Below, one piece after another: positions 43,784-52,117 of a stretch of DNA of 64,000 nt. The notes under the pieces are model-generated. The model did not search any database and was not told the origin of the DNA. It worked only from the letters and a program-made list of their open reading frames with translations. How positions within the stretch are numbered: the first letter of the stretch is position 1; each line of letters begins with the position of its first letter. Position numbers and translations under genes: made by a program. The stretch is from Luteimonas vadosa (GTDB taxonomy: Bacteria; Pseudomonadota; Gammaproteobacteria; Xanthomonadales; Xanthomonadaceae): NCBI RefSeq assembly GCF_039543545.1, contig NZ_BAABJY010000002.1, positions 1,116,001 to 1,180,000 of the forward strand, in the 5' to 3' direction.

Positions 43784-44392
43784 ATGGGCGACAAACGTTA
43801 CGACCGCGCGTACTTCGATCGCTGGTACCGGAAAGGTGGCATGGGCGGCCGGCAACGCCTGGCGCGGAAGGTCGCGCTGGCCGTGTCGACGGCCGAGTAC
43901 CACCTCGAGCGACCGTTGCGCACCGTGCTCGACATCGGCTGCGGCGAAGGCGCGTGGCGGGCCCCGCTGTTGAAGCTGCGCCCGGGCGCGGGCTACCTGG
44001 GCTTCGACGGCAGCGCGTACGCGGTCGCCCGCTACGGCACGCGGCGCAACCTGCACCTGGCGCGCTTCGCGGACTTCGCCCACTTGCGCCCTTGCGCACC
44101 GGTGGACCTGCTCGTCTGCAGCGACGTGCTGCACTACCTGGACGCGCGCGAGCTCGACCGTGGCCTGCCCGGCCTGGCCGCGCTTTGCGGCGGCGTCGCG
44201 TTCCTCGAGACTTTCGCACGCGAAGACCAGGCCGAAGGCGACGAGGACGGGTTCATGCAGCGCCCCGCGGCGTTCTACCGCAAACGCTTCGAGGCATCGG
44301 GGTTCCGCGCGCTGGGCTCGCATTGCTGGCTGTCGCCCGCGTTGCAGGACGAGGCGACCGCGCTGGAAGTGGCGCCGCCTGCCCTCGGCTAG
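43784..44392 (+). CDS. Class I SAM-dependent methyltransferase
   Basis: A 202-residue cytosolic methyltransferase. KRYDRAYFDRWYR opens the protein, and the SAM motif VLDIGCGEGAWRAPLLKL follows near residue 45, with GFDGSAYAVARYGTRR (motif II region) and PVDLLVCSDVLHYLDAREL (motif IV region). The C-terminal part (GFMQRPAAFYRKRFEASGFRAL) resembles the ends of ubiquinone/thiopurine-type enzymes. Substrate is unknown. I preferred ATG 43784 to the upstream frame because KRYDRAYF is the expected first block. Confidence 0.85.
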   Translation: MGDKRYDRAYFDRWYRKGGMGGRQRLARKVALAVSTAEYHLERPLRTVLDIGCGEGAWRAPLLKLRPGAGYLGFDGSAYAVARYGTRRNLHLARFADFAHLRPCAPVDLLVCSDVLHYLDARELDRGLPGLAALCGGVAFLETFAREDQAEGDEDGFMQRPAAFYRKRFEASGFRALGSHCWLSPALQDEATALEVAPPALG

Positions 44393-44533
44393 CGGCGACG
44401 GACGCGCCGACGCGAGGTTTCCCGGGCTTTTGACCGCGGGAAACACCCAACGGCCGTCCCGCGCACCCGATCACGGCGTGCCCTCGCCCGATCCGCTATG
44501 CTGCGGCGCAGCAACCACGGAACCACGCTGACC

Positions 44534-45934
44534 ATGCTGCTTTACCAGATGCACGAATACAGCCGCGCCTTGATGGCGCCGTACACCTACTGGGCCGAAG
44601 CCAACGCCAGGATCTTCTCCGCTCCCGACAGCTGGCTGTCTGGCTTGCCGGGCGCCGCGCGCATCGCCGCCGGCAACGAGCTGCTCCATCGCATCGGCAA
44701 GGATTACGAGAAGCCCGCTTTCGACATCCATGCCGTCGAGGTCGCGGGTCGCGACGTGCCGGTGGTCGAGAAGACCGTGCTGGAGAAGCCGTTCTGCCGG
44801 CTGCTGCGCTTCAAGCGCTACACCGACGACGTCGCCGGCATCACCGACATGAAGAACGACCCCACGGTGCTGCTGGTCGCGCCGCTGTCGGGCCACCACG
44901 CCACCCTGCTGCGCGACACGGTGCGCACCATGCTGCCCGGCCACAAGGTCTACGTCACCGACTGGATCGACGCGCGCATGGTCGACAAGTCGCACGGGAC
45001 GTTCTCGCTTGACGACTACGTTGGCTACATCGAGGAATTCATCCGCACGATCGGCACCGACAACCTGCACGTGGTCAGCGTCTGCCAGCCGACCGTCCCC
45101 GTGCTCGCGGCGGTCTCGCTGATGGCCGCGCGCGGCGAGCCGACCCCCCGCTCGCTGGTGATGATGGGCGGCCCGATCGACCCCCGCGAAAGCCCCACGG
45201 CGGTCAACAACCTGGCCACGCAGAAGCCGCTGTGGTGGTTCGAGAGCAACGTCATCCACACCGTCCCCGCCAACTACCCGGGCCGCGGCCGCCGCGTGTA
45301 CCCGGGCTTCCTGCAACATGCCGGCTTCATGGCGATGAACCCCGAGCGCCACTTCGCCTCGCACTGGGACTTCTACCAGGACCTGGTCAAGGGCGACCTG
45401 GACGACGCCGAGTCGCATCGCAAGTTCTACGACGAGTACAACGCCGTGCTCGACATGCCCGCGACCTACTACCTGGACACGATCCGCGTGGTCTTCCAGG
45501 AGTTCCTGCTGCCGCGGGGCCTGTGGGACGTGGCCGGCGAGCGCGTCGACCCGTCCGCCATCCGCGACGTCGGCCTGCTGACGATCGAGGGCGAACTCGA
45601 TGACATCTCCGGCGAAGGCCAGACCCGCGCCGCGCACAAGCTGTGCACCGGCGTGGCCGCGGCCGACCGGGCCCACTACACCGTGCCAGGCGCCGGCCAC
45701 TACGGCATCTTCAGCGGCAGGCGATGGCGCACCCAGGTCTACCCGCAGGTGCGCGACTTCATCGCCCGTTTCGCCGCGGCCCCGGCCAAGCCGGCCAAGC
45801 GCAAGGCGGCTACCGCTGCAAAGCCCCTGCCCGGCCGTCGCGCCGGTCCAGCCCCGCGCGCCGCGGCCAAGCCGCGCAAAGCGGCCGCCAAGCGCCCCGC
45901 GCGCTCTAGCGCGAAGAAGAAAGCCCGTCGCTGA
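44534..45934 (+). CDS. phaZ: Intracellular polyhydroxyalkanoate depolymerase
   Basis: Degrades intracellular PHA/PHB granules. The 466 residues start MLLYQMHEYSRALMAPYTYWAEANARIF. They contain the alpha/beta-hydrolase blocks PTVLLVAPLSGHHATLLRDTVRTML, VYVTDWIDARMV, HVVSVCQPTVPVLAAVSLM with the catalytic Cys of the intracellular depolymerase type, GLLTIEGELDDISGEGQT (catalytic Asp region) and VPGAGHYGIFSGRRW (catalytic His). The C-terminal 50 residues are strongly basic and proline/alanine/lysine-rich (AKPAKRKAATAAKP...RSSAKKKARR), resembling the granule- or DNA-binding tail of phasin PhaF. No phaC or phasin gene is nearby. Confidence 0.9.
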   Translation: MLLYQMHEYSRALMAPYTYWAEANARIFSAPDSWLSGLPGAARIAAGNELLHRIGKDYEKPAFDIHAVEVAGRDVPVVEKTVLEKPFCRLLRFKRYTDDVAGITDMKNDPTVLLVAPLSGHHATLLRDTVRTMLPGHKVYVTDWIDARMVDKSHGTFSLDDYVGYIEEFIRTIGTDNLHVVSVCQPTVPVLAAVSLMAARGEPTPRSLVMMGGPIDPRESPTAVNNLATQKPLWWFESNVIHTVPANYPGRGRRVYPGFLQHAGFMAMNPERHFASHWDFYQDLVKGDLDDAESHRKFYDEYNAVLDMPATYYLDTIRVVFQEFLLPRGLWDVAGERVDPSAIRDVGLLTIEGELDDISGEGQTRAAHKLCTGVAAADRAHYTVPGAGHYGIFSGRRWRTQVYPQVRDFIARFAAAPAKPAKRKAATAAKPLPGRRAGPAPRAAAKPRKAAAKRPARSSAKKKARR

Positions 45935-45980
45935 GCGCCGGGCCTCCCTTGGCAGGTCCGCGGGCGGGCCAGGCGCTCCG

Positions 45981-46889
45981 CTAGGCGTACTGCGCCGACT
46001 TCACCAGCATGTGCTTCGCGAACCGGCCGTGCAGGCGCCCGATGCCGCGCGCCACGTGCAGGGTCACGAACAGCAGCAGCACGCCGACCACCGCGAGTAG
46101 CGGCAGCAGCCATGGGGCTTCGGCCGGCAGATCGATGCCTCCCATCCAGACATTGAGGTGCACCCCCGGCAAGAGGGCGAGCGGCGAGGCGATGAGTCCC
46201 GCCGACACGGCCAGCAGCGTCACCGCCAGCGTGAAGTACACCACCCCCAGGGGCAGCATCAGCAGGAAGTACAGCTGCGTCGACCACGTGCGCGGATCGG
46301 TGAACATGTCCTTGATCCGCTCCAGCCATGGCTTGCCGCGCGAGCCGTACAGCGGACGCCGCGGCATGCGCTCGCCCAGCATCACCTCGATGATCCGTCC
46401 CTCGACCAGCGACAGGATCCGGACCGAACCGAAGTACAGGATCAACATCGGGATGCCGATGATCAGGATCATCAGCCCCAGCGACAGGGACACGCCGGTC
46501 ACTACCCAGGTGAAATAGAAGATGCCGGTGGCCAGCGCCAGCACCATGTAGAACAGCGATGCGTAGGTGCGCGGGTCGGCCGCGACCCCGAAGAACCGGC
46601 CCAGCCAGGTACGCCTCGGCTTGGGCGTGGGCGCGCGCAGCGCGGTCTCGACCCTGGCCTCGGTCTCGCGGTAGATCTCGGCCACTTCGTCGGGCGCCCC
46701 GTAGCTCGAGGCGACTGAAGCGATGACCTCCGCCTCGCCCCGGCCCGGGTTCTCGGCCAGTTCCGAACGCAGGTATTCCTCGGCGTCGTACAAGGCGTCC
46801 TGCACCAGCGCCGGGTCGGCGCCGGCCAGCGACTTGCGCAGTCGGGCGAGGTAATCGGGGATGTTGGTCGGCAGGCTCTCGGCATTCAT
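45981..46889 (-). CDS. HAAS-domain (DUF1700-like) sensor membrane protein
   Basis: A 302-residue protein. An N-terminal helical HAAS domain (IPDYLARLRKSLAGADPALVQDALYDAEEYLRSELAEN at residues 10-47) precedes two pairs of TM regions (near 110-160 and 215-270) with GLMILIIGIPMLILYFGSVRIL and LLPLGVVYFTLAVTLLAVSAGLIASPLALLPG. A second repeat-like soluble loop (RPLYGSRGKPWLERIKDMFTDPRTWSTQLYF) separates them. It is fused translationally to a PadR regulator by a four-base overlap, the usual setup in which PadR represses its own gene and a HAAS-domain membrane partner. Confidence 0.82.
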   Translation of the reverse strand: MNAESLPTNIPDYLARLRKSLAGADPALVQDALYDAEEYLRSELAENPGRGEAEVIASVASSYGAPDEVAEIYRETEARVETALRAPTPKPRRTWLGRFFGVAADPRTYASLFYMVLALATGIFYFTWVVTGVSLSLGLMILIIGIPMLILYFGSVRILSLVEGRIIEVMLGERMPRRPLYGSRGKPWLERIKDMFTDPRTWSTQLYFLLMLPLGVVYFTLAVTLLAVSAGLIASPLALLPGVHLNVWMGGIDLPAEAPWLLPLLAVVGVLLLFVTLHVARGIGRLHGRFAKHMLVKSAQYA

Positions 46890-47269
46890 GGCGTGTCCCC
46901 CTTCAGGACGGCGTCGACGGAATTTCGGGTGGCTTCCCAGGCCTCGGTCCAGCGCCGCAAGGCGGCGCGACCGGTGTCGGTGATCGAGTAGTAGCGGCGC
47001 GGGGGGCCGGCGACGGACGGTTCGACATGGCTGTCGAGCAATCCGGCGGCCCCCAGGTTGCGCAGCACCGGGTACAACGCGCTCTGCTTGCCGCTGAGCA
47101 CCCCTTCGCCGAATCGCTCCAGGGTCTTGGCGATCTGGTAGCCGTACATCGGCTCGCCGGCGGCCTCGACCACCGCCAGCAGGGCCAGCGACACCGTGCC
47201 GGCGCTCAGCTCCTTCTGGAACTTGCGCAGGTGGGGATCGTCGTTGGGGCTGGCCTCGGCTGCGCTCAT
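46886..47269 (-). CDS. PadR family transcriptional regulator
   Basis: A 127-residue winged-helix repressor. KELSAGTVSLALLAVVEAAGEPMYGYQIAKTLERFGEGVLSGKQSALYPVLRNLGAAGLLDS is the PadR DNA-binding domain (about residues 19-82), followed by RYYSITDTGRAALRRWTEAW. PadR proteins bind palindromes near their own promoters; the sequence CTATTACTGACTTGATGATAG upstream at 47299 is a candidate. Its stop overlaps the downstream HAAS gene by four bases, so repressor and target membrane protein are co-expressed. Confidence 0.9.
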   Translation of the reverse strand: MSAAEASPNDDPHLRKFQKELSAGTVSLALLAVVEAAGEPMYGYQIAKTLERFGEGVLSGKQSALYPVLRNLGAAGLLDSHVEPSVAGPPRRYYSITDTGRAALRRWTEAWEATRNSVDAVLKGDTP

Positions 47270-47298
47270 GGCACTCTCCGACTAGGTTGGAGACCATG

Positions 47299-47319
47299 CT
47301 ATTACTGACTTGATGATAG
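47299..47319. promoter_or_regulatory. Candidate PadR operator
   Basis: CTATTA and TGATAG at the ends of a 21-base stretch are complementary (CTAT and ATAG outermost), 30 bases upstream of the padR start. The surrounding sequence is AT-rich compared with everything else nearby. The location suits an autoregulatory site; binding is a guess. Confidence 0.35.
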
Positions 47320-47476
47320 TGAATGTGCCTGAAGTCACCGGTACCTCCATGACGGGCTGGCCGACGGGTCCGGCGCGGGAACGGAACGCACTGCGCGGGC
47401 ACCCTCGGCGCAGCGCGGGCGTGCCATCGGCGTCCCGCTGGGCAACAATCGGGCATCCCGCCTGGAGCAAGTGCCC

Positions 47477-48412
47477 GTGAATCCCACGCAATCGCTGTTG
47501 GTTCCCGTCGTCTTCGCGACCGTCCTCGCGTTGTCCCCGCCGACGCAGGCCGAGGAAGCCGCCAACGCCCAATCGCAGCCGCGGACCACGCAACAGGTCC
47601 TCGACGCCTCCGGCCCAGGCGACTGGCGCACGCTCGATCCGGCGAACACCCTCTACATGGATCTGGCCGATGGCCGCGCCATCATCGAGCTGGCCCCCGC
47701 CTTCGCACCCGCGCACGTCGCCAACATCCGCACGCTCGCCAGGGAAGGATTCTGGGACGGGCTGAGCATCTACCGGTCCCACGACAATTTCGTGGTCCAG
47801 TTCGGCGACATCACCGAAGAAGGCGCGCCCGGCAAGTCGATCGGCAGCGCCAAGGCCAAGCTTCCCGCGGAGTTCTCGCGCGCCAGCGCCGGCCTGGATT
47901 TCCACCTCCTGCCCGATGCCGACGGCTGGGCCGCGCAGACCGGCTTCGCCCACGGATTCCCCGCCGGACGCGATCCTGCCGAAGGCCAGGTCTGGATGGC
48001 GCATTGCTACGGCGCCGTCGGCGCCGGCCGCGACCTCGCCGCCGATTCCAGCAACGGGACCGAGCTCTACGTCGTCACCGGGCAGTCCCCGCGCCAGCTA
48101 GACCGCAACATCACCCTGGTCGGCCGGGTGGTGCACGGGATGGAGTTGCTCAGCGCCCTGCCGCGCGGCACCGGACCCTTGGGCTTCTACGAGGATCCCG
48201 CCCAGCGCACGCCGATCAAGGCGATCCGCCTGGCATCCGAAGTGCCGGAGGCGGAGCGCGCATCGCTGGAGGTGCTGCGCACGGACACCGCGACGTTCGA
48301 TGCGTTCGTCGAATCGCGGCGCAACCGCCGCGACGAGTTCTACAAGCGCCCGGCCGGCCACGTCGACCTCTGCAACCTCGCCATCCCGACGCGCGAACCG
48401 CCGAAGCAATGA
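47477..48412 (+). CDS. Exported cyclophilin-like peptidyl-prolyl isomerase
   Basis: A 311-residue protein with a signal peptide (LLVPVVFATVLALSPPTQAE). The core reads LADGRAIIELAPAFAPAHVANIRTLAREGFWDGLSIYRSHDNFVVQFGD, the cyclophilin-A-type start with the Arg of the active site (IYRSHDNFVVQ), but GQVWMAHCYGAVGAGRD replaces the usual MAxxGPxTxG and ELYVVTGQSPRQLDRNITLVGRVVHGM resembles FFI-like and VVxGM ends, so it is a divergent member. Two in-frame GTG codons (47471, 47477) can start it; 47477 has the better ribosome-binding spacing (GGAG nine bases upstream). The C-terminal 60 residues after the cyclophilin part are charged and Arg-rich. Confidence 0.8.
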   Translation: MNPTQSLLVPVVFATVLALSPPTQAEEAANAQSQPRTTQQVLDASGPGDWRTLDPANTLYMDLADGRAIIELAPAFAPAHVANIRTLAREGFWDGLSIYRSHDNFVVQFGDITEEGAPGKSIGSAKAKLPAEFSRASAGLDFHLLPDADGWAAQTGFAHGFPAGRDPAEGQVWMAHCYGAVGAGRDLAADSSNGTELYVVTGQSPRQLDRNITLVGRVVHGMELLSALPRGTGPLGFYEDPAQRTPIKAIRLASEVPEAERASLEVLRTDTATFDAFVESRRNRRDEFYKRPAGHVDLCNLAIPTREPPKQ

Positions 48413-48502
48413 CCGCTTGCGGCCACCGACACACGAACCGTCACGCAACTTTAGCCAGCCGCCCCCTAGCCTGACCCGGTCCCAAGAGCCAAGGAACGCC
48501 AG

Positions 48503-48799
48503 ATGGCATTGCTCCGCATCCGCCTCACCGGCAACGACGATGCCGCCCGCGCGGTGATGAACCTGCTGCAGAGCCTGGACGGCATCGAACACGTCGAGGA
48601 GATCGGCGACCTGATGCCGCACATGGACGACCCGGACTCCAGCTCCGCAGGGCTGAGCGACGTCGACGGCCCGGACATGCACCAGATCGAGATCGATTGC
48701 CCCAACCCGTCCACCGCGCGCAAGGTCCGCGAGGCGGTGCAGGAGCTGGCGTTCAAGGTCGATGCGCTGGTCGAGTTCGAGGAAGACGACGAAGACTGA
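48503..48799 (+). CDS. Small conserved hypothetical protein, acidic tail
   Basis: A 98-residue cytosolic protein. MALLRIRLTGNDDAARAVMNLLQSLDGIEHVEEIGDLMPHMDD looks like an alpha/beta ferredoxin-like domain, followed by NPSTARKVREAVQELAFKVDALVEF and a terminal EEDDED. I do not recognise a named family, but the strand-helix-strand pattern fits small ACT-like or ferredoxin-like domains. AAGGA lies nine bases upstream of the ATG. It stands alone. Confidence 0.75.
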   Translation: MALLRIRLTGNDDAARAVMNLLQSLDGIEHVEEIGDLMPHMDDPDSSSAGLSDVDGPDMHQIEIDCPNPSTARKVREAVQELAFKVDALVEFEEDDED

Positions 48800-48841
48800 C
48801 CCGTTCGGCGGGCAGACCCCGCCAACAAGCGATGCGGCCCG

Positions 48842-49765
48842 TCAGGGCAAGCGCTCCAGTGCCGCTGCGGTAGCGGGCTTCAGTGCCTGGACGCCCGGGT
48901 TCTCGCTGCGATCCGCCTCGATGTAAAGCGCGGTCAGGAATGCCGACAGGTCATGCCGGCGCGCCAGCCAGGCGGCATCGGCATATGCCAAAGCAGGATC
49001 GCCCAGTCGAGTCGCCAGTGCCGCGAACCAGTCGGTCCACTCTGCCTCGGACCGCAAGCCGCGACTGGCGATGAAGACCACGGGGCGCGCCAGCCGCGCC
49101 GGTTCGCCGAACACGTAGGCATGCGCGTTTTCCGGGACCGCCTGCACGGCGACCGCGGCCAGGAGGCGGTCGTGATGCCCGCGGTCCAACGCGGGATTGA
49201 GCGCCAGTTGCATCAACCAGTCGGCACCGTGCGCGACGCCGTGGCGCCAGCCTTCGACGTTGTCGAAACCGCGGTAATCGCGCACGCCTTCCACGTAATC
49301 CGCCGCCGCATCCACCATCGCCGCGCGCTCCCCGAGGGTCATCCACGGTGCAATGCGATCAGTGCGGGCCACCTCGGAGAGCAACAGCGCTGCAAACGGG
49401 CGCGCGAACCCTTCCCCTGGATCGCCATCCAGCAATGCGTACAGCCGCTCGCGAAGGGCACGCAATGCGGCGGCGTCGAGTTCGGCCGCCCGCAGCCACG
49501 TCGCGAGACCTTCGTAGGCGATCGCATCGCGCACCGCAGGATCGGGGTCGCCCAGGCAGTCCACCAGTAACTCGACCCATTCCAGTCGTTCCCGTGCGTC
49601 CTCCAGCACGAATTCCTGCGCCTTCAGTGCCCGCAAGTCCTGTCGGCCGCCACCCTCTGGTGGGCAGCCGGCCATCGACGGCACCCAGGCCAGAAGCCCG
49701 GCCACCAGGACTAGCAGCCGGGACGATGTCTTCGCTGATTCCCGGACAGGCATGAACTTCCGCAT
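48842..49765 (-). CDS. DUF2785 family exported protein
   Basis: A 307-residue protein with a signal peptide (SSRLLVLVAGLLAWVPSMAG). The helical solenoid resembles the DUF2785 family: LLVDCLGDPDPAVRDAIAYEGLATWL, RERLYALLDGDPGEGFARPFAALLLSEVART and YRGFDNVEGWRHGVAHGADWLMQLALNPAL. In that family the RGxxxxEGWxHxxAHxAD block is conserved; its role is unknown. Starts 49765 and 49753 are equivalent. It lies 10 bases from the gene for a GFA protein on the same strand and may be co-transcribed. Confidence 0.8.
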   Translation of the reverse strand: MRKFMPVRESAKTSSRLLVLVAGLLAWVPSMAGCPPEGGGRQDLRALKAQEFVLEDARERLEWVELLVDCLGDPDPAVRDAIAYEGLATWLRAAELDAAALRALRERLYALLDGDPGEGFARPFAALLLSEVARTDRIAPWMTLGERAAMVDAAADYVEGVRDYRGFDNVEGWRHGVAHGADWLMQLALNPALDRGHHDRLLAAVAVQAVPENAHAYVFGEPARLARPVVFIASRGLRSEAEWTDWFAALATRLGDPALAYADAAWLARRHDLSAFLTALYIEADRSENPGVQALKPATAAALERLP

Positions 49766-49775
49766 GTCCGGGCCG

Positions 49776-50126
49776 CTACAGGCTGGCACCATCGACCTGC
49801 TTGATCGCAAGTGACGCCAGGTCGACGCCGGGCAGGCAACGCACGTTCACCGCCACGATGGCGGCACCCGTCCCGGGGTGCTCGCCTTCGCTGAACGGCG
49901 AGACGCCGCAGTTCCGGCAGAAATGGTGGCGGATGTGGTGCTTGTTGAACGTATAGGTGCCGAGCGCGGACTCCGGCGTGGCAAGGGTCAGCGCCTCACG
50001 CGGGAAGAAGGCGAGCAGGCCACCTCGCTTCCGGCACATGGAGCAGTTGCAGTCCATGGCCTCGGTGACCTCCGCATCCAGCTCGAATGCGATCGCGCCG
50101 CAGTGGCAGCCGCCTGGATGTTTCAT
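49776..50126 (-). CDS. GFA family zinc protein (glutathione-dependent formaldehyde-activating-like)
   Basis: A 116-residue protein with the full set of zinc cysteines of the GFA/CENP-V fold: GGCHCGAI at 6-11, DCNCSMCRK at 25-31 and FCRNCGVSPFS near 69. FNKHHIRHHFC is typical. Family members have been named S-(hydroxymethyl)glutathione synthase-like, though many are unlikely to have that activity. No formaldehyde dehydrogenase gene is near. Confidence 0.88.
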   Translation of the reverse strand: MKHPGGCHCGAIAFELDAEVTEAMDCNCSMCRKRGGLLAFFPREALTLATPESALGTYTFNKHHIRHHFCRNCGVSPFSEGEHPGTGAAIVAVNVRCLPGVDLASLAIKQVDGASL

Positions 50127-50260
50127 GTCGACCCTCCCGCCGGATTGGCCAGACTACGGTACCGCAACGCGCGCCGCGCAATCCTGTCCCGCCCACCCGG
50201 GGCAGGTGCGCCGCGGATGGCCTGCGCCTATGCTGTCGGCCTGCCGCAACGAGAGCCGCC

Positions 50261-52069
50261 ATGACCCGTTCCCTGCTCGCCACCGCCCTGCTCGCCTCCC
50301 TGCTCGCCGCCTGCCAGGGGCAGGCGCCCTCCACCTCCCCCGAGGCCACCGAAGCCGTCAGCGAAAGCGAATCCGCCCAGGATGCGGCGTTCGCTGCGTT
50401 GTCCAGGCGCTTCCTCGACGAAGGCCTGGCACTGAACCCGATCAGCGCCACCCAGATCGGCGACCACCGCTTCGACAGCGAGATCGACGATCTCAGCGAG
50501 GCCGGGCGCAAGAAGGCGCTCGACTGGACCAAGGCAATGCTGGCCGAACTCGACGCCATCGACGCCGCGGGCCTGTCGCGCGAGAACCAGGTCGATGCCC
50601 TGATCCTGCGCAACCAGCTCGAAGGCGCGGTCTGGGATGCCGAGACCTTCCAGAGCTGGGCCTGGGACCCGCAGGGCTACAGCAGCCTGGCCGGCGGCGC
50701 CATCTACAACCTGATGGCGCGTGAGTTCGCGCCGATGCCCGAGCGCCTGAAGTCGGCGACCGCGCGCATGGAGAAACTGCCGACACTGCTCGCGCAGGCG
50801 CGGGAGAACCTGGATCCGGCGCGCGTGCCCAAGACCCATGCCGAAACCGTCGCCAAGCAGAACAAGGGCCTGCTGAGCCTGATCGAGAACTACATCACGC
50901 CCAACCTCGACCAGCTCCAGGGCGAGGAGCGCGCGCGCCTGGACGCCGCCATCGAGACCACGCGCAAGGCCGTCGCCGAACACCAGGCATGGCTCGACGG
51001 CACCCTGGTGCCGAACGCCAAGGGCGACTTCCGCATCGGTGCCGATCTCTACGACCAGAAGCTCAAATTCTCGCTGAACTCCTCGCTGTCGCGCGCCGAG
51101 ATCGCGCAGCGCGCCACCGCCGAGCTGGCGCGGGTGCGCAGCGAGATGTACGCCGTCGCCCAGGGCGTGCTCAAGGACGAACCCGACGCGCCGGAAATGC
51201 CCGCCGAACCCACGCCCGGGCAACAGCAGGCGGCGATCGAGGCCGCGCTCGAAATGGCGTACGCCGACAAGCCGGCGCGCGACAAGCTGGTGGAGTTCGC
51301 CAAGGAAACGCTCGAGGTCGCCACCAACTTCGTCCGCGAGAAGGACCTGGTCACCGTCCCGGCCGATCCGGTCAAGATCATCCTGATGCCCGAGTTCCAG
51401 CGCGGCTTCGCCGTCGCCTACGCCGATTCGCCCGGGCCCCTGGACAAGGGCCTGGACACCTACTACGCGATCTCGCCGATCCCGGAGGACTGGACCGACA
51501 CGCAGGTCGACTCCTTCCTGCGCGAATACAACAAGCACATGATCCACGTGCTGACGATCCACGAGGCCATGCCGGGCCATTACCTGGAAGGCGCGCACTC
51601 GGTGCAGCACCCGTCGGTGCTGCGTGGCGTGCTGCGTTCGGGCCTGTTCGCCGAGGGCTGGGCGGTCTACACCGAACGGATGATGGCCGACGCCGGATAC
51701 CTGGACAACGATCCCCTGTTCCGGCTCATGCAGCTCAAGTTCTACGCCCGCGCCGTGGCCAACGCCATCCTCGACCAGGGCGTGCACGTCGACGGCTGGA
51801 CCAAGGAGCAGGCGATGGACCTGATGGTGCGGCAGACGTTCCAGCAGGAGCGCGAGGCCGAAGGCAAGTGGACCCGCGCGCAGCTCTCGTCAGGGCAGCT
51901 GGCCACCTACTTCGTCGGCGCGCAGGAACACTTCGACACGCGCAAGGCGGTGGAGTCCAGGCTGGGCGATCGCTTCGCCCTCAAGGCCTACCACGACGAC
52001 GTGTTGTCCCATGGTGCCCCGCCGGTGCGTTTCGTACGCCAGTTGATGCTGGACGAGCCCATCCGCTGA
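50261..52069 (+). CDS. DUF885 family exported metallopeptidase-like lipoprotein
   Basis: A 602-residue protein with lipoprotein signal MTRSLLATALLASLLAACQG (lipobox LAAC). It contains the DUF885 hallmarks: ALNPISATQIGDHRFDSEIDD at the start, RAEIAQRATAELARVRSEMY, TIHEAMPGHYLEGAHS near residue 434 (the HExxxGH zinc-site variant) and RSGLFAEGWAVYTERMM near 465 with the second Glu. Family members act as broad oligopeptidases; the exported lipoprotein forms are common in Xanthomonadaceae. The mature N-terminus is Ser/Glu-rich. It converges on an EAL-protein gene. Confidence 0.88.
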   Translation: MTRSLLATALLASLLAACQGQAPSTSPEATEAVSESESAQDAAFAALSRRFLDEGLALNPISATQIGDHRFDSEIDDLSEAGRKKALDWTKAMLAELDAIDAAGLSRENQVDALILRNQLEGAVWDAETFQSWAWDPQGYSSLAGGAIYNLMAREFAPMPERLKSATARMEKLPTLLAQARENLDPARVPKTHAETVAKQNKGLLSLIENYITPNLDQLQGEERARLDAAIETTRKAVAEHQAWLDGTLVPNAKGDFRIGADLYDQKLKFSLNSSLSRAEIAQRATAELARVRSEMYAVAQGVLKDEPDAPEMPAEPTPGQQQAAIEAALEMAYADKPARDKLVEFAKETLEVATNFVREKDLVTVPADPVKIILMPEFQRGFAVAYADSPGPLDKGLDTYYAISPIPEDWTDTQVDSFLREYNKHMIHVLTIHEAMPGHYLEGAHSVQHPSVLRGVLRSGLFAEGWAVYTERMMADAGYLDNDPLFRLMQLKFYARAVANAILDQGVHVDGWTKEQAMDLMVRQTFQQEREAEGKWTRAQLSSGQLATYFVGAQEHFDTRKAVESRLGDRFALKAYHDDVLSHGAPPVRFVRQLMLDEPIR

Positions 52070-52117
52070 CCGCGTGAGCCCTGACCCCGTGGCTTCCGGG
52101 CGTCCGGTGCGACCGGG

